Origin: Verrucomicrobiaceae bacterium | GTDB taxonomy: Bacteria > Verrucomicrobiota > Verrucomicrobiia > Verrucomicrobiales > Verrucomicrobiaceae | Direction of reading: 5' to 3' | DNA length: 64,000 nt | Assembly (NCBI GenBank): GCA_019694165.1 | Contig: JAIBCL010000009.1 | Coordinates: forward strand, 203,418 to 267,417 | Shown: positions 48,331 through 57,194 of the stretch, piece after piece | How positions within the stretch are numbered: position 1 is the stretch's first letter | How the letters are laid out: each line of letters opens with the position of its first letter | Program-made: the position numbers and the translations under genes | The notes under the pieces: model-generated | What the model was told of the DNA's origin: nothing | The model's database searches: none | Seen by the model: only the letters and a program-made list of their open reading frames with translations

Positions 48331-48536
48331 GAACGAAGCATGCCGAGTATGAGCAGGGCGGCGGCGTTTGTCCATGCGCTGGAACGTATTTCGAGAACGC
48401 TGTCATGCGCGGGGGGCGGAAGACGATCGCCCCTGCTGAGGGCAGACGTGATCGAGGTGCACCGGCAGACCGGCTGGTTTGCTCGAATGATTTTGCAGAC
48501 GAACAATCCGGTTTTTGCGTCGTCTTTCCGCCGGAT

Positions 48537-49502
48537 TCAGGGCAGGCGGAAACGTTTCGCACTTTGAACCCATGCTTGATCGGCGGGAGAAAGATCGTTC
48601 AGCGCCAGCACGACGAGATCGCCGCTCGCGAGCTTCAGCACCACCGCTCCGGCCGAAGAGAGCAGCAGCGTGGCCTGAATCGATTTTCCCTGCGCATTGG
48701 TCCAGGCGCGGGGCGCTCCAAACTCTTCCTGTCCGGCTCTTGTCGCTGTGATGGTGATGGTGCTGCCATTGCCAGATTGCATTAACGTGCCGAAATCGAC
48801 GGTCAGCTTTCCGTTCGGATTCCTGACAAACGGGACGCGGGTCATCTGCACGGCTGCTTTGCCGGGCCTGATCGTAATGCCTGCGACAACGAGCACCTTC
48901 GACGGGTCGGGCTTTGCTGACGCGGCGCTGAAGCACTCAAACCAGTCAGTGGCCTCGATCACTGGGCCGCGTGACTCATTCCAGCGGCTGACGATGCGGT
49001 ATCGCTGGCCGACGAACATCGGGAATCCGCCGGATGGCAGCGTCTGATCGACGCAGGTGGCGCCTGTGATCCGGCACTGCACTTTTCCGGTGAGAGTTTT
49101 GTGGGTGCCGCCGCCGACCATCGCGATGAGTTCATCGCCGCCAGTGGAATGAAACGCGCCTCCCGCGAGGGACACCCACGACCGCAGAAGGTACTCGGGC
49201 ACAGGATCGGAAATGATGTTGTCATTGCGGATCTGCACATTGGGAAAAGCCAGCTTCCGCGCATACCATCCGTCCACCACGCGCAGCGGAACGGCTTTGT
49301 CCGGTTCGGCGCCGGCATTGCTGATGCCCGTGCCGGATACAACTTTGCCACCGCGGTTCTCCAGGAGTACATGCTTGACCTGCGCCTCGCCGGAAAAGCT
49401 GGCATCGGCACCCGCCAGTCTGCCCACATGCCAGAATTCCCCTGCAAATCCATCCACCGTAAGTGCGCCACAGATCGCCGCGATCAGCCAGAATCGTTTC
49501 AT
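48537..49502 (-). CDS. Secreted protein with C-terminal SHD1-like domain
   Basis: 321 residues from ATG 49502 with signal peptide (MKRFWLIAAICGALTVDGFAG). The central part is unrecognised and rich in beta strands (HVLLENRGGKVVSGTGIS, YRIVSRWNESRGPVIEATDW). The last ~65 residues (APRAWTNAQGKSIQATLLL, VVLKLASGDLVVLALNDLS, DQAWV) match the SHD1 (Sla1 homology 1) pattern often found in Planctomycetes and Verrucomicrobia secreted proteins. It may bind the envelope or matrix. A second SHD1 protein follows upstream on the same strand. Confidence 0.7.
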   Translation of the reverse strand: MKRFWLIAAICGALTVDGFAGEFWHVGRLAGADASFSGEAQVKHVLLENRGGKVVSGTGISNAGAEPDKAVPLRVVDGWYARKLAFPNVQIRNDNIISDPVPEYLLRSWVSLAGGAFHSTGGDELIAMVGGGTHKTLTGKVQCRITGATCVDQTLPSGGFPMFVGQRYRIVSRWNESRGPVIEATDWFECFSAASAKPDPSKVLVVAGITIRPGKAAVQMTRVPFVRNPNGKLTVDFGTLMQSGNGSTITITATRAGQEEFGAPRAWTNAQGKSIQATLLLSSAGAVVLKLASGDLVVLALNDLSPADQAWVQSAKRFRLP

Positions 49503-49573
49503 GGGCTGATCTTGACGGAGTCAGACTCCATCCGTCAAAACAAAAACGGGGGCATCTGGTCTTGAGCGAGGAG

Positions 49574-50644
49574 CTAGGGCGGAAAAGGCGCGGCGTCTTC
49601 TATTGTCACTGCCATCCACCAATAGTTCGCGGAGTTGTTGTTCGGGTAGTTTTTCGTCACCACACCGCCGATGACCCCGGTGATGATGCCCAAGCATTTG
49701 ATGCGCGTTCCTGTTTTGATCTCCCGCCACGCGGACGAACGCGATTCGGTGGTCGTGACATCGAACTCAACCAATGGGTAAGGTCCTTTGAACACGCCAG
49801 GATCAGACTTCACCAGGTTCTCAAGCCCTTGGGCACGATCAAACTCAAGCTGCAGACCTTGCCCCGGCACTCTGCGCGCGACTGCGGCCACAGACTCAGG
49901 GTCGAATCGCTTCTTCTTCAATTCATCAAGCGGATTGCCGCTGCCCTTGAACGGTCTCTTTCCCCTATATTCCATTTCAAGGGTCACCTGTTCGCCCAAC
50001 AGAGGCCGTATGATCCGGATAATGTCGTCTGGCATCGGCGTCCAAATCGAGAATCCCTCCGAAAGGGTGGGGCCTTCATTGCGCTTGGTTCCGAGAGAAA
50101 TCTCCCGCCGCCCATCATCGCGATAATTGACTCCCAGGGTCCAAGTCTGGCGCTCCACGGGCACCTGATTACCGCCGATTCCCAGCTTGTCAAAAGCCGG
50201 AGGCCCCACTGGCACCGTGCGGACCGTTGCATCATTGCCGGGCTTGGGCACATTCTTGAGGCGCCCCGTGAGGTGATTCGCGAGCGCGGCCAGATCGGTC
50301 CGCCACGCGGGCGCGGCCGCAGTGAGAGCCTGCTCCTCTGTCCGGAGCGACTGCCGGATGGATTCGATATACTGCACATCCTGTGGTGACAGATTCGCGA
50401 GGCTGATGGTTGCCAAGGTCTTGCCCATGATGGACGCCTGCACTGAATCCGCCCCGACCAGCCAGCCCTCGATTGTCTTGCCGTTGGTGCCCGTCCACGT
50501 TCGCGCTTCCTGGCTGCTGATACGGCGGGATTGGGTGGCTCTCACAATAGTGTCGGCAGGGCGATAGACATCCGCTGCCTGTGCGGCAGCAGCCCATATA
50601 GCTGCATGTGCACAACACAACACGCTACGTCGGCATGGTTTCAT
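49574..50644 (-). CDS. Secreted protein with N-terminal SHD1-like domain
   Basis: 356 residues from ATG 50644, where a signal peptide begins (MKPCRRSVLCCAHAAIWAAAAQAA). Residues about 44-100 (ARTWTGTNGKTIEGWLVG, SVQASIMGKTLATISLANLS, DVQYIE) are an SHD1 domain. The rest (GVNYRDDGRREISLGTKRN, VTLEMEYRGKRPF, VAAVARRVPGQGLQLEFD, IKCLGIITGVIGGVV) is unrecognised. It shares the SHD1 domain with the downstream gene but at the opposite end of the protein. The two genes are 71 bases apart and may be one transcript. Confidence 0.65.
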   Translation of the reverse strand: MKPCRRSVLCCAHAAIWAAAAQAADVYRPADTIVRATQSRRISSQEARTWTGTNGKTIEGWLVGADSVQASIMGKTLATISLANLSPQDVQYIESIRQSLRTEEQALTAAAPAWRTDLAALANHLTGRLKNVPKPGNDATVRTVPVGPPAFDKLGIGGNQVPVERQTWTLGVNYRDDGRREISLGTKRNEGPTLSEGFSIWTPMPDDIIRIIRPLLGEQVTLEMEYRGKRPFKGSGNPLDELKKKRFDPESVAAVARRVPGQGLQLEFDRAQGLENLVKSDPGVFKGPYPLVEFDVTTTESRSSAWREIKTGTRIKCLGIITGVIGGVVTKNYPNNNSANYWWMAVTIEDAAPFPP

Positions 50645-50701
50645 AGCCCGCGAGGATGATGCTCCTTCGAGGAAAGGCAAATTACTTTCACTCACACATC
50701 A

Positions 50702-52141
50702 TTACGCCAGCAGCTCCTTCACCACGCCGCACTCGTTCACGCCGGTGAGGCGGAAGTCGAGGCCGGCGTATTTGTAGGTGAAGCGTTCGTGATCGAAGCC
50801 GAGCAGTTTCAGAATCGTGGCGTGGAGGTCGTGGACGTGGACGGGATTCTCGGTCGCCTGGAAGCCGAACTCGTCGGTCGCACCGTGGGTGTAGCCGCCT
50901 TTTGCGCCGCCGCCGGCGAGCCAGTAGGTGAAGCCCCAGTGATTGTGATCGCGACCGTGCTGCTTGCCGATGTTGTTGCCAGGTGAGGGAAGTTCGACAG
51001 CGGGTGTGCGACCGAATTCGCCGCCCCAGATGATGAGGGTGTCGTCGAACATGCCGCGCATCTTCAGATCGCGGATAAAGGCGGCGATGGGCTGATCGAC
51101 CTGCTGGCCGAGACGTTTGTGATCGAGGATTTCGTCGTGATTGTCCCACGGCTGGCCGTCGCCGGTCCAGAGCTGGATGAAACGAACGCCGCGCTCGAGG
51201 AGTCGGCGCGCGATGAGCGTCTGGCGGGCGAAGGGGCCATCGCCATACATTTTGCGGATGGATTCCGGTTCCTTCTCGATGTCGAACGCATCAGTGGCCT
51301 CCATTTGCATGCGGTAGGCGAGTTCGTAGCTCTGCACGCGTGCGTCGAGCTGCTGATCGCGCTGGCGCTCGATGAGATGGCGCTGATTTAGCTCCATGAG
51401 CAGGTCGAGCTGCTTGCGCTGCTGTTTGAGATCGAGCGAGGGGTTCTTGATGAACTCCACCAGCTTGTCCACGGCGGTGTCCTTCGTGTTGATGTAGGTG
51501 CCCTGGTAGATGCTCGGCAGGAAGGCTGACTGCCAGTTCTTCGTGCGGCGCACGGGCATGCCGCCGGGGCACATCGAGATGTAGCCGGGCAGATTGCGAT
51601 TCTCGGAGCCGAGGCCGTAGGTGATCCACGATCCCATGCTTGGGCGGTGCAGTCGCGCTTCGCCGCAGTTCATCAAACCAAGCGACGGCTCGTGATTCGG
51701 CACGTCGGCGTGCATCGAGCGGATGACGCAAAGGTCATCGGCAAACTCGGCGAGATTCTCGAAGACCTCGCTCACTTCGAGCCCACACTGGCCGCGCTTC
51801 TTGAACTTGAACGGCGACTTGAAGCCAGCGCCGGTCGGGCGCTCGGTCTTGAGCACGTTTGGCAAAGCCTTGCCGTCGTATTTGTCGAGCATCGGCTTCG
51901 GATCGAACGTGTCCACCTGCGACGGCCCGCCGTTCATGAAGAAATGGATGACGCGCTTCGCTTTCGCCTCGAAGTGCGGCTTGCGCACGCCAAACGGATC
52001 GCGCGTATCGACCGCTGCATTCGCCTGACCCGCGCCGAGCATGTCGCCGAGCGCCATCGAGCCGAAGCCCATGCCGATGCGGCTGAGCATCTGGCGGCGG
52101 GTGAGGAAAAGGTGTTCAGGATTGGGGGCGTGGTGGGACAT
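50702..52141 (-). CDS. DUF1501 (Tat-exported) protein
   Basis: 479 residues from ATG 52141. A twin-arginine signal (TRRQMLSRIGMGFGSMALG, Arg15-Arg16) precedes the DUF1501 domain: IHFFMNGGPSQVDTFDPKP, VIRSMHADVPNHEPSLGLMNCG, RFIQLWTGDGQPWDNHDEILDHKRLGQ, LIIWGGEFGRTPAVE and YKYAGLDFRLTGVNE. In Planctomycetes and Verrucomicrobia this family is almost always encoded next to a PSD1/DUF1549-DUF1553 cytochrome-type protein, with which it probably forms an alkaline-phosphatase-superfamily/heme partnership of unknown substrate. Here the partner gene lies 3' of a toxin-antitoxin pair. Confidence 0.9.
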   Translation of the reverse strand: MSHHAPNPEHLFLTRRQMLSRIGMGFGSMALGDMLGAGQANAAVDTRDPFGVRKPHFEAKAKRVIHFFMNGGPSQVDTFDPKPMLDKYDGKALPNVLKTERPTGAGFKSPFKFKKRGQCGLEVSEVFENLAEFADDLCVIRSMHADVPNHEPSLGLMNCGEARLHRPSMGSWITYGLGSENRNLPGYISMCPGGMPVRRTKNWQSAFLPSIYQGTYINTKDTAVDKLVEFIKNPSLDLKQQRKQLDLLMELNQRHLIERQRDQQLDARVQSYELAYRMQMEATDAFDIEKEPESIRKMYGDGPFARQTLIARRLLERGVRFIQLWTGDGQPWDNHDEILDHKRLGQQVDQPIAAFIRDLKMRGMFDDTLIIWGGEFGRTPAVELPSPGNNIGKQHGRDHNHWGFTYWLAGGGAKGGYTHGATDEFGFQATENPVHVHDLHATILKLLGFDHERFTYKYAGLDFRLTGVNECGVVKELLA

Positions 52142-52167
52142 GGGGGATTAGTCGATTGCTTTGATTG

Positions 52168-52482
52168 TCATTCCCACGTTCGATCCATGCCGAATGACGG
52201 GTGACTATGATTGTGCCGGATGGTGAGAATGAAAATCACGTCCTCGGCCTCGATGTGTGCATACAGCATGTTGTAACTGAAACGATTGAAGTTGGCCCGA
52301 CGAATCCGAGCATCTTCTGGAACAGGATGGAAATGCTTTGGGTTGCGGGTTGCCTTGGAAAATATGCTCCTGAGTTCAGCATCGAAACCGTCCGCCAGGC
52401 CGCTCGAATCACGCGAATCGAGGTATTCACGAGCCTCGGCGAGATCGAGTGACGCGAGCGGATAGAAGATCACGGTCATCAT
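52168..52482 (-). CDS. RelE/ParE-family toxin
   Basis: 104 residues. MTVIFYPLASLDLAEAREYLDSR, ELRSIFSKATRNPKHFHPVPED, and RANFNRFSYNMLYAHIEAEDVIFILTIRHNHSHPS show the ParE/RelE fold, with the late Arg-His segment. The start overlaps the antitoxin stop (ATGA at 52479-52482). It inhibits gyrase or cleaves mRNA depending on subtype; the ParE-like sequence favours the former, but this is unproven. Confidence 0.88.
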   Translation of the reverse strand: MMTVIFYPLASLDLAEAREYLDSRDSSGLADGFDAELRSIFSKATRNPKHFHPVPEDARIRRANFNRFSYNMLYAHIEAEDVIFILTIRHNHSHPSFGMDRTWE

Positions 52483-52730
52483 GCGTGTGCTGCACGGCGG
52501 GCGTCCGCTGCCGCCCAGAACTCAGCTTCAGTCAGACCCTTGACCTTGCCCGTCTGCAAATCTTCGAGTCGTTGCTGGGCGACGAGAAGTGTTTTTGCGG
52601 CAACTTCTTGATCACACTTTGCGCTCAGCCAGTAGGCGAGTTCAATGCGTTCAGCTTCGCTAAGTTCTTGAATCTGTTTGCGAATCTCTGCGATTGTCAC
52701 GACGGCCTCCTTGGTTTCGATGTTCTTCAA
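52479..52730 (-). CDS. Addiction-module antitoxin (TIGR02574-like)
   Basis: 83 residues. The motif VVTIAEIRKQIQELSEAERIELAYWL, followed by a helix with LTEAEFWAAADARRAAHA, is typical of the short addiction module component family paired with RelE/ParE toxins. It is encoded before and overlapping the toxin, the usual order. The pair is inserted between DUF1501 and its usual PSD1 partner. Confidence 0.85.
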   Translation of the reverse strand: MKNIETKEAVVTIAEIRKQIQELSEAERIELAYWLSAKCDQEVAAKTLLVAQQRLEDLQTGKVKGLTEAEFWAAADARRAAHA

Positions 52731-52748
52731 AAGTCTGCTTCCTGATCT

Positions 52749-55700
52749 TCAATCCACAAACTGAAACTCGTTCGACATCAGCAGCACCTGCGCGAGTTGG
52801 GCGAGGGGTGATTCGGGTTTCGGACGGTTGAGGGGCCAGCCGTCTTTGTCGCAGAAGTCGGTTTTGGCATTGGTCAGCTTCTCGGTGGAGCCGTCGGCGT
52901 TGAGGCGATGGATTTCGGGGATCCAGTTGAAGCTGTCGCTGTTGGTGTCGCCTTCGCTGCCGACAGCAAAGGTGAGCGTCTCGCCCTTCTTCACTTCGTA
53001 TTTGCCGAGGCCGACGACTTCCTCCGTCGCAGGCTTCACGAGCACGTCTTTGACCACACCGCGCACGCTGCTCACGATCCAGCCGCGCACGCCGTTGCCT
53101 TTGTCGCTGTCCTTCTTGAGTTTGCCGAAGACGCGGATCGTATCGTCGGCGGGCGCAGTCCAGCGGGCGGCAGGTGCGACGTCATCGCGTGCGGCGTGGC
53201 CGCCTGTTGTGCGCCACATGGCGTAGCTCCACTTCTTGTCGGGGATGATGCCCGTGTGGCTCCACGTCTCTTTGTGCTTCGGATCCAGCACGGCGAAAGG
53301 CTGCCAGTCGCTGAAGGTCGTCGCGCCATCCGCTCCTTTTGTGAAACGCATCGTGCCGTAGCTCCAGCGGAACGGCGGACTGCCCTGTGACGTGTTCGAT
53401 TCCGCGAGGAAACGCTTCGCGACCTGAAGCTCGGCGGCCTGCGGATTGCGCTGAAGCACCTTGCGATACAGCGCGGTGATCTCCTTTTCTGCATCGGCTT
53501 CCTTAGCGGCGGTGAGTTGCTCGGCGCGATCACGCATGAAGGGGCTGTTCATCAGAAAGAGCGTCTGCTGCGGCACCGTCGTCACAAAGCGCTGCGGGCT
53601 GTGACTGTCGGGATTCGCGAAGTCAAACATCGCGGGCACCGTGGCCTGCTCGTAGCGATCCACTTCGAGGTAAAGGCTGCGTCGGGCGGTGGCCTCGGGT
53701 GCGGTGAGTGCGACAGGACGACCACCGCGCTGCGACACATCGAGCGAACCGGCCACCTTCAGCATCGAATCGCGCATCTGCTCGTAGTCGAGGCGCAGAC
53801 GAGTGAAGCGGCTGAGCAAGGCGTTGTCGGCATCCTTCAAATCCTTCGCTTGCGTGGTCTCGGCGCTCTGCTGGTAGGTGCGCGAGTTCAGGATCAGGCG
53901 ATGCAGCTTCTTCAACGACCATCCTTGCTCCATGAACGTGGCCGCGAGGTAATCGAGCAGCTCCGCCTGCTCGGGCTTCGGTGTCTGCACACCGAAGTCG
54001 CTCGTCTGGCTCACGAGCGGCTTGCCAAAGTGTTGCATCCACACGCGATTCACGATCACGCGAGCGGTGAGCGGATTGTCCTTGCTGGCGACGAGCTTCG
54101 CGAGTTCGAGACGACCACTGCCTTCCTTGAATTGCTGCCCGCCGAGGAAGGCAGGGAATCCGCGCGGCGCAGGATCACCCTGACGCGCCGGATTGCCGCG
54201 GATGTAAACGCGCACATCGTTCGGCTTCGGCTTGTCCACCATCACCATCGCGCGCATCGGCGCGCCGGGTGAGGTCATCTCGATCTTCTTGATCTCATTC
54301 TCGAACTTCGTCATGTGCTCGCGATCCTTCCGCGTGAAGAAGGCCTCCACGCCCTCCACCGGCACCGACATCGGCGACATGCGATCCTGCAGCAGCCCGC
54401 GCACCGCGCGCCAGTCTTCATTGTCCGGCTGCTTGCCATCCATGCAGGTGAGGAAAATCTCGGAATACATCCCGATGACATCGCTGAACGACTTCGGCGC
54501 AGGCCGCTTCGCCAGTTCATTGCGCACCACGCCATTCGCGGGGCTGTCCGGCGCGCCCAGCTTCTTCGCGATCTCCGGCGCCTTCGCCGCGAACTCCTTC
54601 TCCGGCACCGCCGCGAATTCCTTCCACGCGAGCATCACCGGATGCGGCTTCGCATTGAAAGCGTAGCGATTCAAAAAGTCGCGCCACTTGTCTGCCACGC
54701 GATCCCGCAACTTCGCCTGGCCGGCCTTGCCACGGAAGGACGCGTCCTCCACCTCGCGCTCGCGATTCGCAAAGACCAGATAGTCCGTCATGCGATCCTT
54801 CTGCCGCATGTCGTCGAAGATCTCCTTCTTAAAGGCGCTCATCTTCGTCTGCACATCGCCCACCTTCGCGTGAAAGTCGGCGATCGCCGCCTGATCCTTC
54901 GGCTGACCGATCACCGGTTGGAAGTCGTCGCTCGTCTCGCTGCTGTTGAAGACGGAGTAGAGCGCGTAGTAGTCCTTGCCCTTGAGCGGATCGAACTTGT
55001 GATCGTGGCAGCGCGCGCAGCCGATCGTGATGCCCATCAATCCGCGACCCACCACGTCGATGCGGTCGTCGGTCTGCAGAAGGCGATCGCCGAGGAAACT
55101 GTCGTTCACCGTCAGGAATCCGAGCGCCGCGAGGTTGGGCGAGTTCGTGCCATTCGGGTCGATGCTGCCCACGAGCTTGTCCGCCGCGAGCTGGTTCGTG
55201 ATGAACTGATCATACGGCATGTCGCTGTTGAGCGAGTTCACGACCCAGTCACGATATGTGAAGGCGTTCGGATAGCGGTTGTCGCGACCACCGGCCGTGT
55301 AGCCTTCCGTGTCCGAGTAGCGCGCCACATCCAGCCAGATGCGCGCCCAGCGCTCGCCGTATTGGGGTGAGGCCAGCAGCTTGTCGATGAGCGATTCCGC
55401 CGTCGCCTTCGGATTCTTCGCCGCCGCTTGCTTGAATTCCTCCACCTGCTCAAAGCTCGGCGGCAAACCAGTCAGCGAGAGATAAAGCCGGCGCGCCAGA
55501 TGCTCGGGCTTCGCGCTCGGAGCGAAGTCGAGCCCCGCCACCTTCAGCTTCGCGCCGACCACGGCATCGATGCTCTCTTTGCCAGCCGGCTTCTTGATCG
55601 GCTGATAGGCCCAGTGCGTCTTCCAGTCCGCCTTCTCCGCATGGGCCACCGCCGGCGCCTTCTCCTCCGGCCACGGCACGCCCATCGTGATCCACTTCTC

Positions 55701-56042
55701 CAGTGCCGCGATCTGCTCGGGCTTCAGCGCATCGCCTTTCTTCGGCATCGCCTCCACACCGGGGGCGTGTTTCACCGCCTTGATCAGCTTGCTGGCGGAC
55801 GGATTCCCCGGCTCGACCACCTTGCCGTAGTCGCTCCCTTGCAGCACCGCCGCGCGCGAGTCCAGGCGCAGGCCGTTCTGATGCTTCGTCACGCCATGGC
55901 ACGACTGGCAACGCTCCGCCAGCAGCGGGCGCACGCTGTTCTCAAAAAACGCGATTTGATCAGCCGGAAACGTCTCGGCCGAAACAGAAGCGGCAAAGCC
56001 CGCCACACCCGCGAACGCGAGCATGGACTGACGCTTTGCCAT
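52749..56042 (-). CDS. PSD1-type protein with DUF1549, DUF1553 and cytochrome-like PSCyt1 domain
   Basis: 1097 residues from ATG 56042 (MAKRQSMLAFAGVAGF); an ATG at 56060 is also possible. Exported by its signal peptide (ending VSAETF). PSCyt1 region with heme motif CQSCHG (Cys45, Cys48, His49), then the DUF1549 region (RRLYLSLTGLPPSFEQVEEF, YGERWARIWLDVARYSDTEGY, GCARCHDHKFDPL, a second CxxCH) and the DUF1553 part (ARVIVNRVWMQHFGKPLVSQTSDFG, LKKLHRLILNSRTYQQSA). The C-terminal ~200 residues add a beta domain. Probably a periplasmic redox or sulfatase-linked enzyme acting with DUF1501; function not established. Confidence 0.9.
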   Translation of the reverse strand: MAKRQSMLAFAGVAGFAASVSAETFPADQIAFFENSVRPLLAERCQSCHGVTKHQNGLRLDSRAAVLQGSDYGKVVEPGNPSASKLIKAVKHAPGVEAMPKKGDALKPEQIAALEKWITMGVPWPEEKAPAVAHAEKADWKTHWAYQPIKKPAGKESIDAVVGAKLKVAGLDFAPSAKPEHLARRLYLSLTGLPPSFEQVEEFKQAAAKNPKATAESLIDKLLASPQYGERWARIWLDVARYSDTEGYTAGGRDNRYPNAFTYRDWVVNSLNSDMPYDQFITNQLAADKLVGSIDPNGTNSPNLAALGFLTVNDSFLGDRLLQTDDRIDVVGRGLMGITIGCARCHDHKFDPLKGKDYYALYSVFNSSETSDDFQPVIGQPKDQAAIADFHAKVGDVQTKMSAFKKEIFDDMRQKDRMTDYLVFANREREVEDASFRGKAGQAKLRDRVADKWRDFLNRYAFNAKPHPVMLAWKEFAAVPEKEFAAKAPEIAKKLGAPDSPANGVVRNELAKRPAPKSFSDVIGMYSEIFLTCMDGKQPDNEDWRAVRGLLQDRMSPMSVPVEGVEAFFTRKDREHMTKFENEIKKIEMTSPGAPMRAMVMVDKPKPNDVRVYIRGNPARQGDPAPRGFPAFLGGQQFKEGSGRLELAKLVASKDNPLTARVIVNRVWMQHFGKPLVSQTSDFGVQTPKPEQAELLDYLAATFMEQGWSLKKLHRLILNSRTYQQSAETTQAKDLKDADNALLSRFTRLRLDYEQMRDSMLKVAGSLDVSQRGGRPVALTAPEATARRSLYLEVDRYEQATVPAMFDFANPDSHSPQRFVTTVPQQTLFLMNSPFMRDRAEQLTAAKEADAEKEITALYRKVLQRNPQAAELQVAKRFLAESNTSQGSPPFRWSYGTMRFTKGADGATTFSDWQPFAVLDPKHKETWSHTGIIPDKKWSYAMWRTTGGHAARDDVAPAARWTAPADDTIRVFGKLKKDSDKGNGVRGWIVSSVRGVVKDVLVKPATEEVVGLGKYEVKKGETLTFAVGSEGDTNSDSFNWIPEIHRLNADGSTEKLTNAKTDFCDKDGWPLNRPKPESPLAQLAQVLLMSNEFQFVD

Positions 56043-56198
56043 AGGGAACCATGGAGTCATCAAAAGGAAGGGGTTTTGGGGGGAACTGTCAGTAACGGTT
56101 ACGACTGACGAGCAATCAACGGGCCAGTCGTCCACCCTCTTGCGCCCCACGCTGCGCCGCACCCTTCATCGATTGGCCCCCCCGCGCACGACGATGGG

Positions 56199-56231
56199 AT
56201 GGCCACAAAGAAACGCAGAGGGCCGCAAAAC
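56199..56231 (+). repeat. AAAGAAACGCAGAG-type short repeat
   Basis: GGCCACAAAGAAACGCAGAG followed by GGCCGCAAAA lies in the gap between the PSD1 gene and the DUF3368 toxin. A complementary-orientation relative (TGGCCGCAAAGAGGCGCGAA, read on the minus strand) is at 57084-57122, on the other side of the toxin-antitoxin pair. Confidence 0.5.
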
Positions 56232-56272
56232 CAAGACGTTCGCCGTGGTGAACCATCCCCTCCCTGCGATCG

Positions 56273-56758
56273 TCATTCCCCGGCGAGGCGCAGCAGTTCC
56301 CGCACGACGGCCGGCGACAGGAAGAAGCGGGCCTCACGTTGCAGACGGTCGAGATTCGGCCTCACGGTGGCGATTAAGCCCGCCGCTTTCGCCAGCAGCA
56401 AAATGCCGCCTATCCCCGTTGACCGTTGTTGAAGCTGCCGCGCTGCCACACGCGCAGCGTGATCATCCACCAAAATATAGTCGGCTCGCAGTTTCATCGC
56501 CAAAGCCAGGGCCTCCGTTTCCCCGGGATCAAGATTAGCGCAGGCTGTCACCATTGGCGGAATCGTCGGCGGCGATGACAACTTCACCCACGCCGGAAGG
56601 ACCAGACCCGTGAATCGCGGAGACACCCCGGCGAGCTGCTTGAACTCATGCTCCACCATTGGGGGAATCCACACCTCGCCAAACAACTGCGGCAGCAGAT
56701 CTTCCAACTGCACCCGGCAGAGGTTGAGCAGCACCGATGTGTCTGCGACGACGACCAT
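56273..56758 (-). CDS. DUF3368 PIN-like toxin
   Basis: 161 residues. VVVADTSVLLNLCRV with the first acidic residue, LDPGETEALALAMKLRADYILVDDHAAR with the later acidic cluster, and LLLAKAAGLIATVRP are the DUF3368 PIN-fold motifs. It is a probable RNase toxin. The start ATG overlaps the antitoxin stop by one base (TAATG at 56756-56760), so translation is coupled. Confidence 0.88.
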   Translation of the reverse strand: MVVVADTSVLLNLCRVQLEDLLPQLFGEVWIPPMVEHEFKQLAGVSPRFTGLVLPAWVKLSSPPTIPPMVTACANLDPGETEALALAMKLRADYILVDDHAARVAARQLQQRSTGIGGILLLAKAAGLIATVRPNLDRLQREARFFLSPAVVRELLRLAGE

Positions 56759-57027
56759 TAGCGCATCACAGGAGGCATGAGCACATCAGGAAAGCCTTCC
56801 CTCAGCGCCGCCACCTCACCATGAAGATCATCCACGGTGCAATCGCTGATGCCGCGCTCTCCCAGCGCTTCTTGAAAGGCAAAGAGATCCACGTCTGCCA
56901 TCATTGCTCCCGCCGACTTGCTCAGGAGTCCACGACCGTGCATTGCACAGGCGAGTTCCAGCCGCAATTCCGCCTCCGTCCATCGACGGGCTGCTGGTTC
57001 ATCGGGAAGATTCAGCGTCAGCGTCAT
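56758..57027 (-). CDS. UPF0175-family antitoxin
   Basis: 89 residues from ATG 57027; the frame extends upstream without a sensible start. MTLTLNLPDEPAARRWTEAELRLELACAMHGRGLLSKSAGAMM and FQEALGERGISDCTVDDLHGEVAAL are the hallmarks of UPF0175 proteins, which pair with DUF3368 toxins. Short ribbon plus helix DNA-binding type fold is expected. Confidence 0.88.
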   Translation of the reverse strand: MTLTLNLPDEPAARRWTEAELRLELACAMHGRGLLSKSAGAMMADVDLFAFQEALGERGISDCTVDDLHGEVAALREGFPDVLMPPVMR

Positions 57028-57083
57028 GAGGCCAAAGTGTAGGAGCCCGTGCCAGCTTGGCAAAGCCTTTCTAATCTTGTCCT

Positions 57084-57122
57084 GCGCGCCTCTCTCTTGC
57101 CTTTCGCGCCTCTTTGCGGCCA
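57084..57122 (-). repeat. AAAGAGGCGCGAA-type short repeat, complementary orientation
   Basis: Read on the minus strand: TGGCCGCAAAGAGGCGCGAA followed by AGGCAAGAGAGAGGCGC. It resembles the repeat at 56199-56231 and lies just upstream of the UPF0175/DUF3368 pair. Confidence 0.5.
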
Positions 57123-57138
57123 TCCACTCCAGCCCCTG

Positions 57139-57171
57139 TTCATCCTGTCATCCTGCAAATCCTGTCAAAAA
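57139..57171 (+). repeat. ATCCTG-type tandem repeat, three units
   Basis: TTCATCCTGTCATCCTG, then CAAATCCTGTCAAAAA. It is a second copy of the dispersed repeat found in front of folD (34820-34859), here downstream of the leucine-rich-repeat gene. Confidence 0.75.
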
Positions 57172-57194
57172 CGGACCGGCCGTCGCTCTCATTC

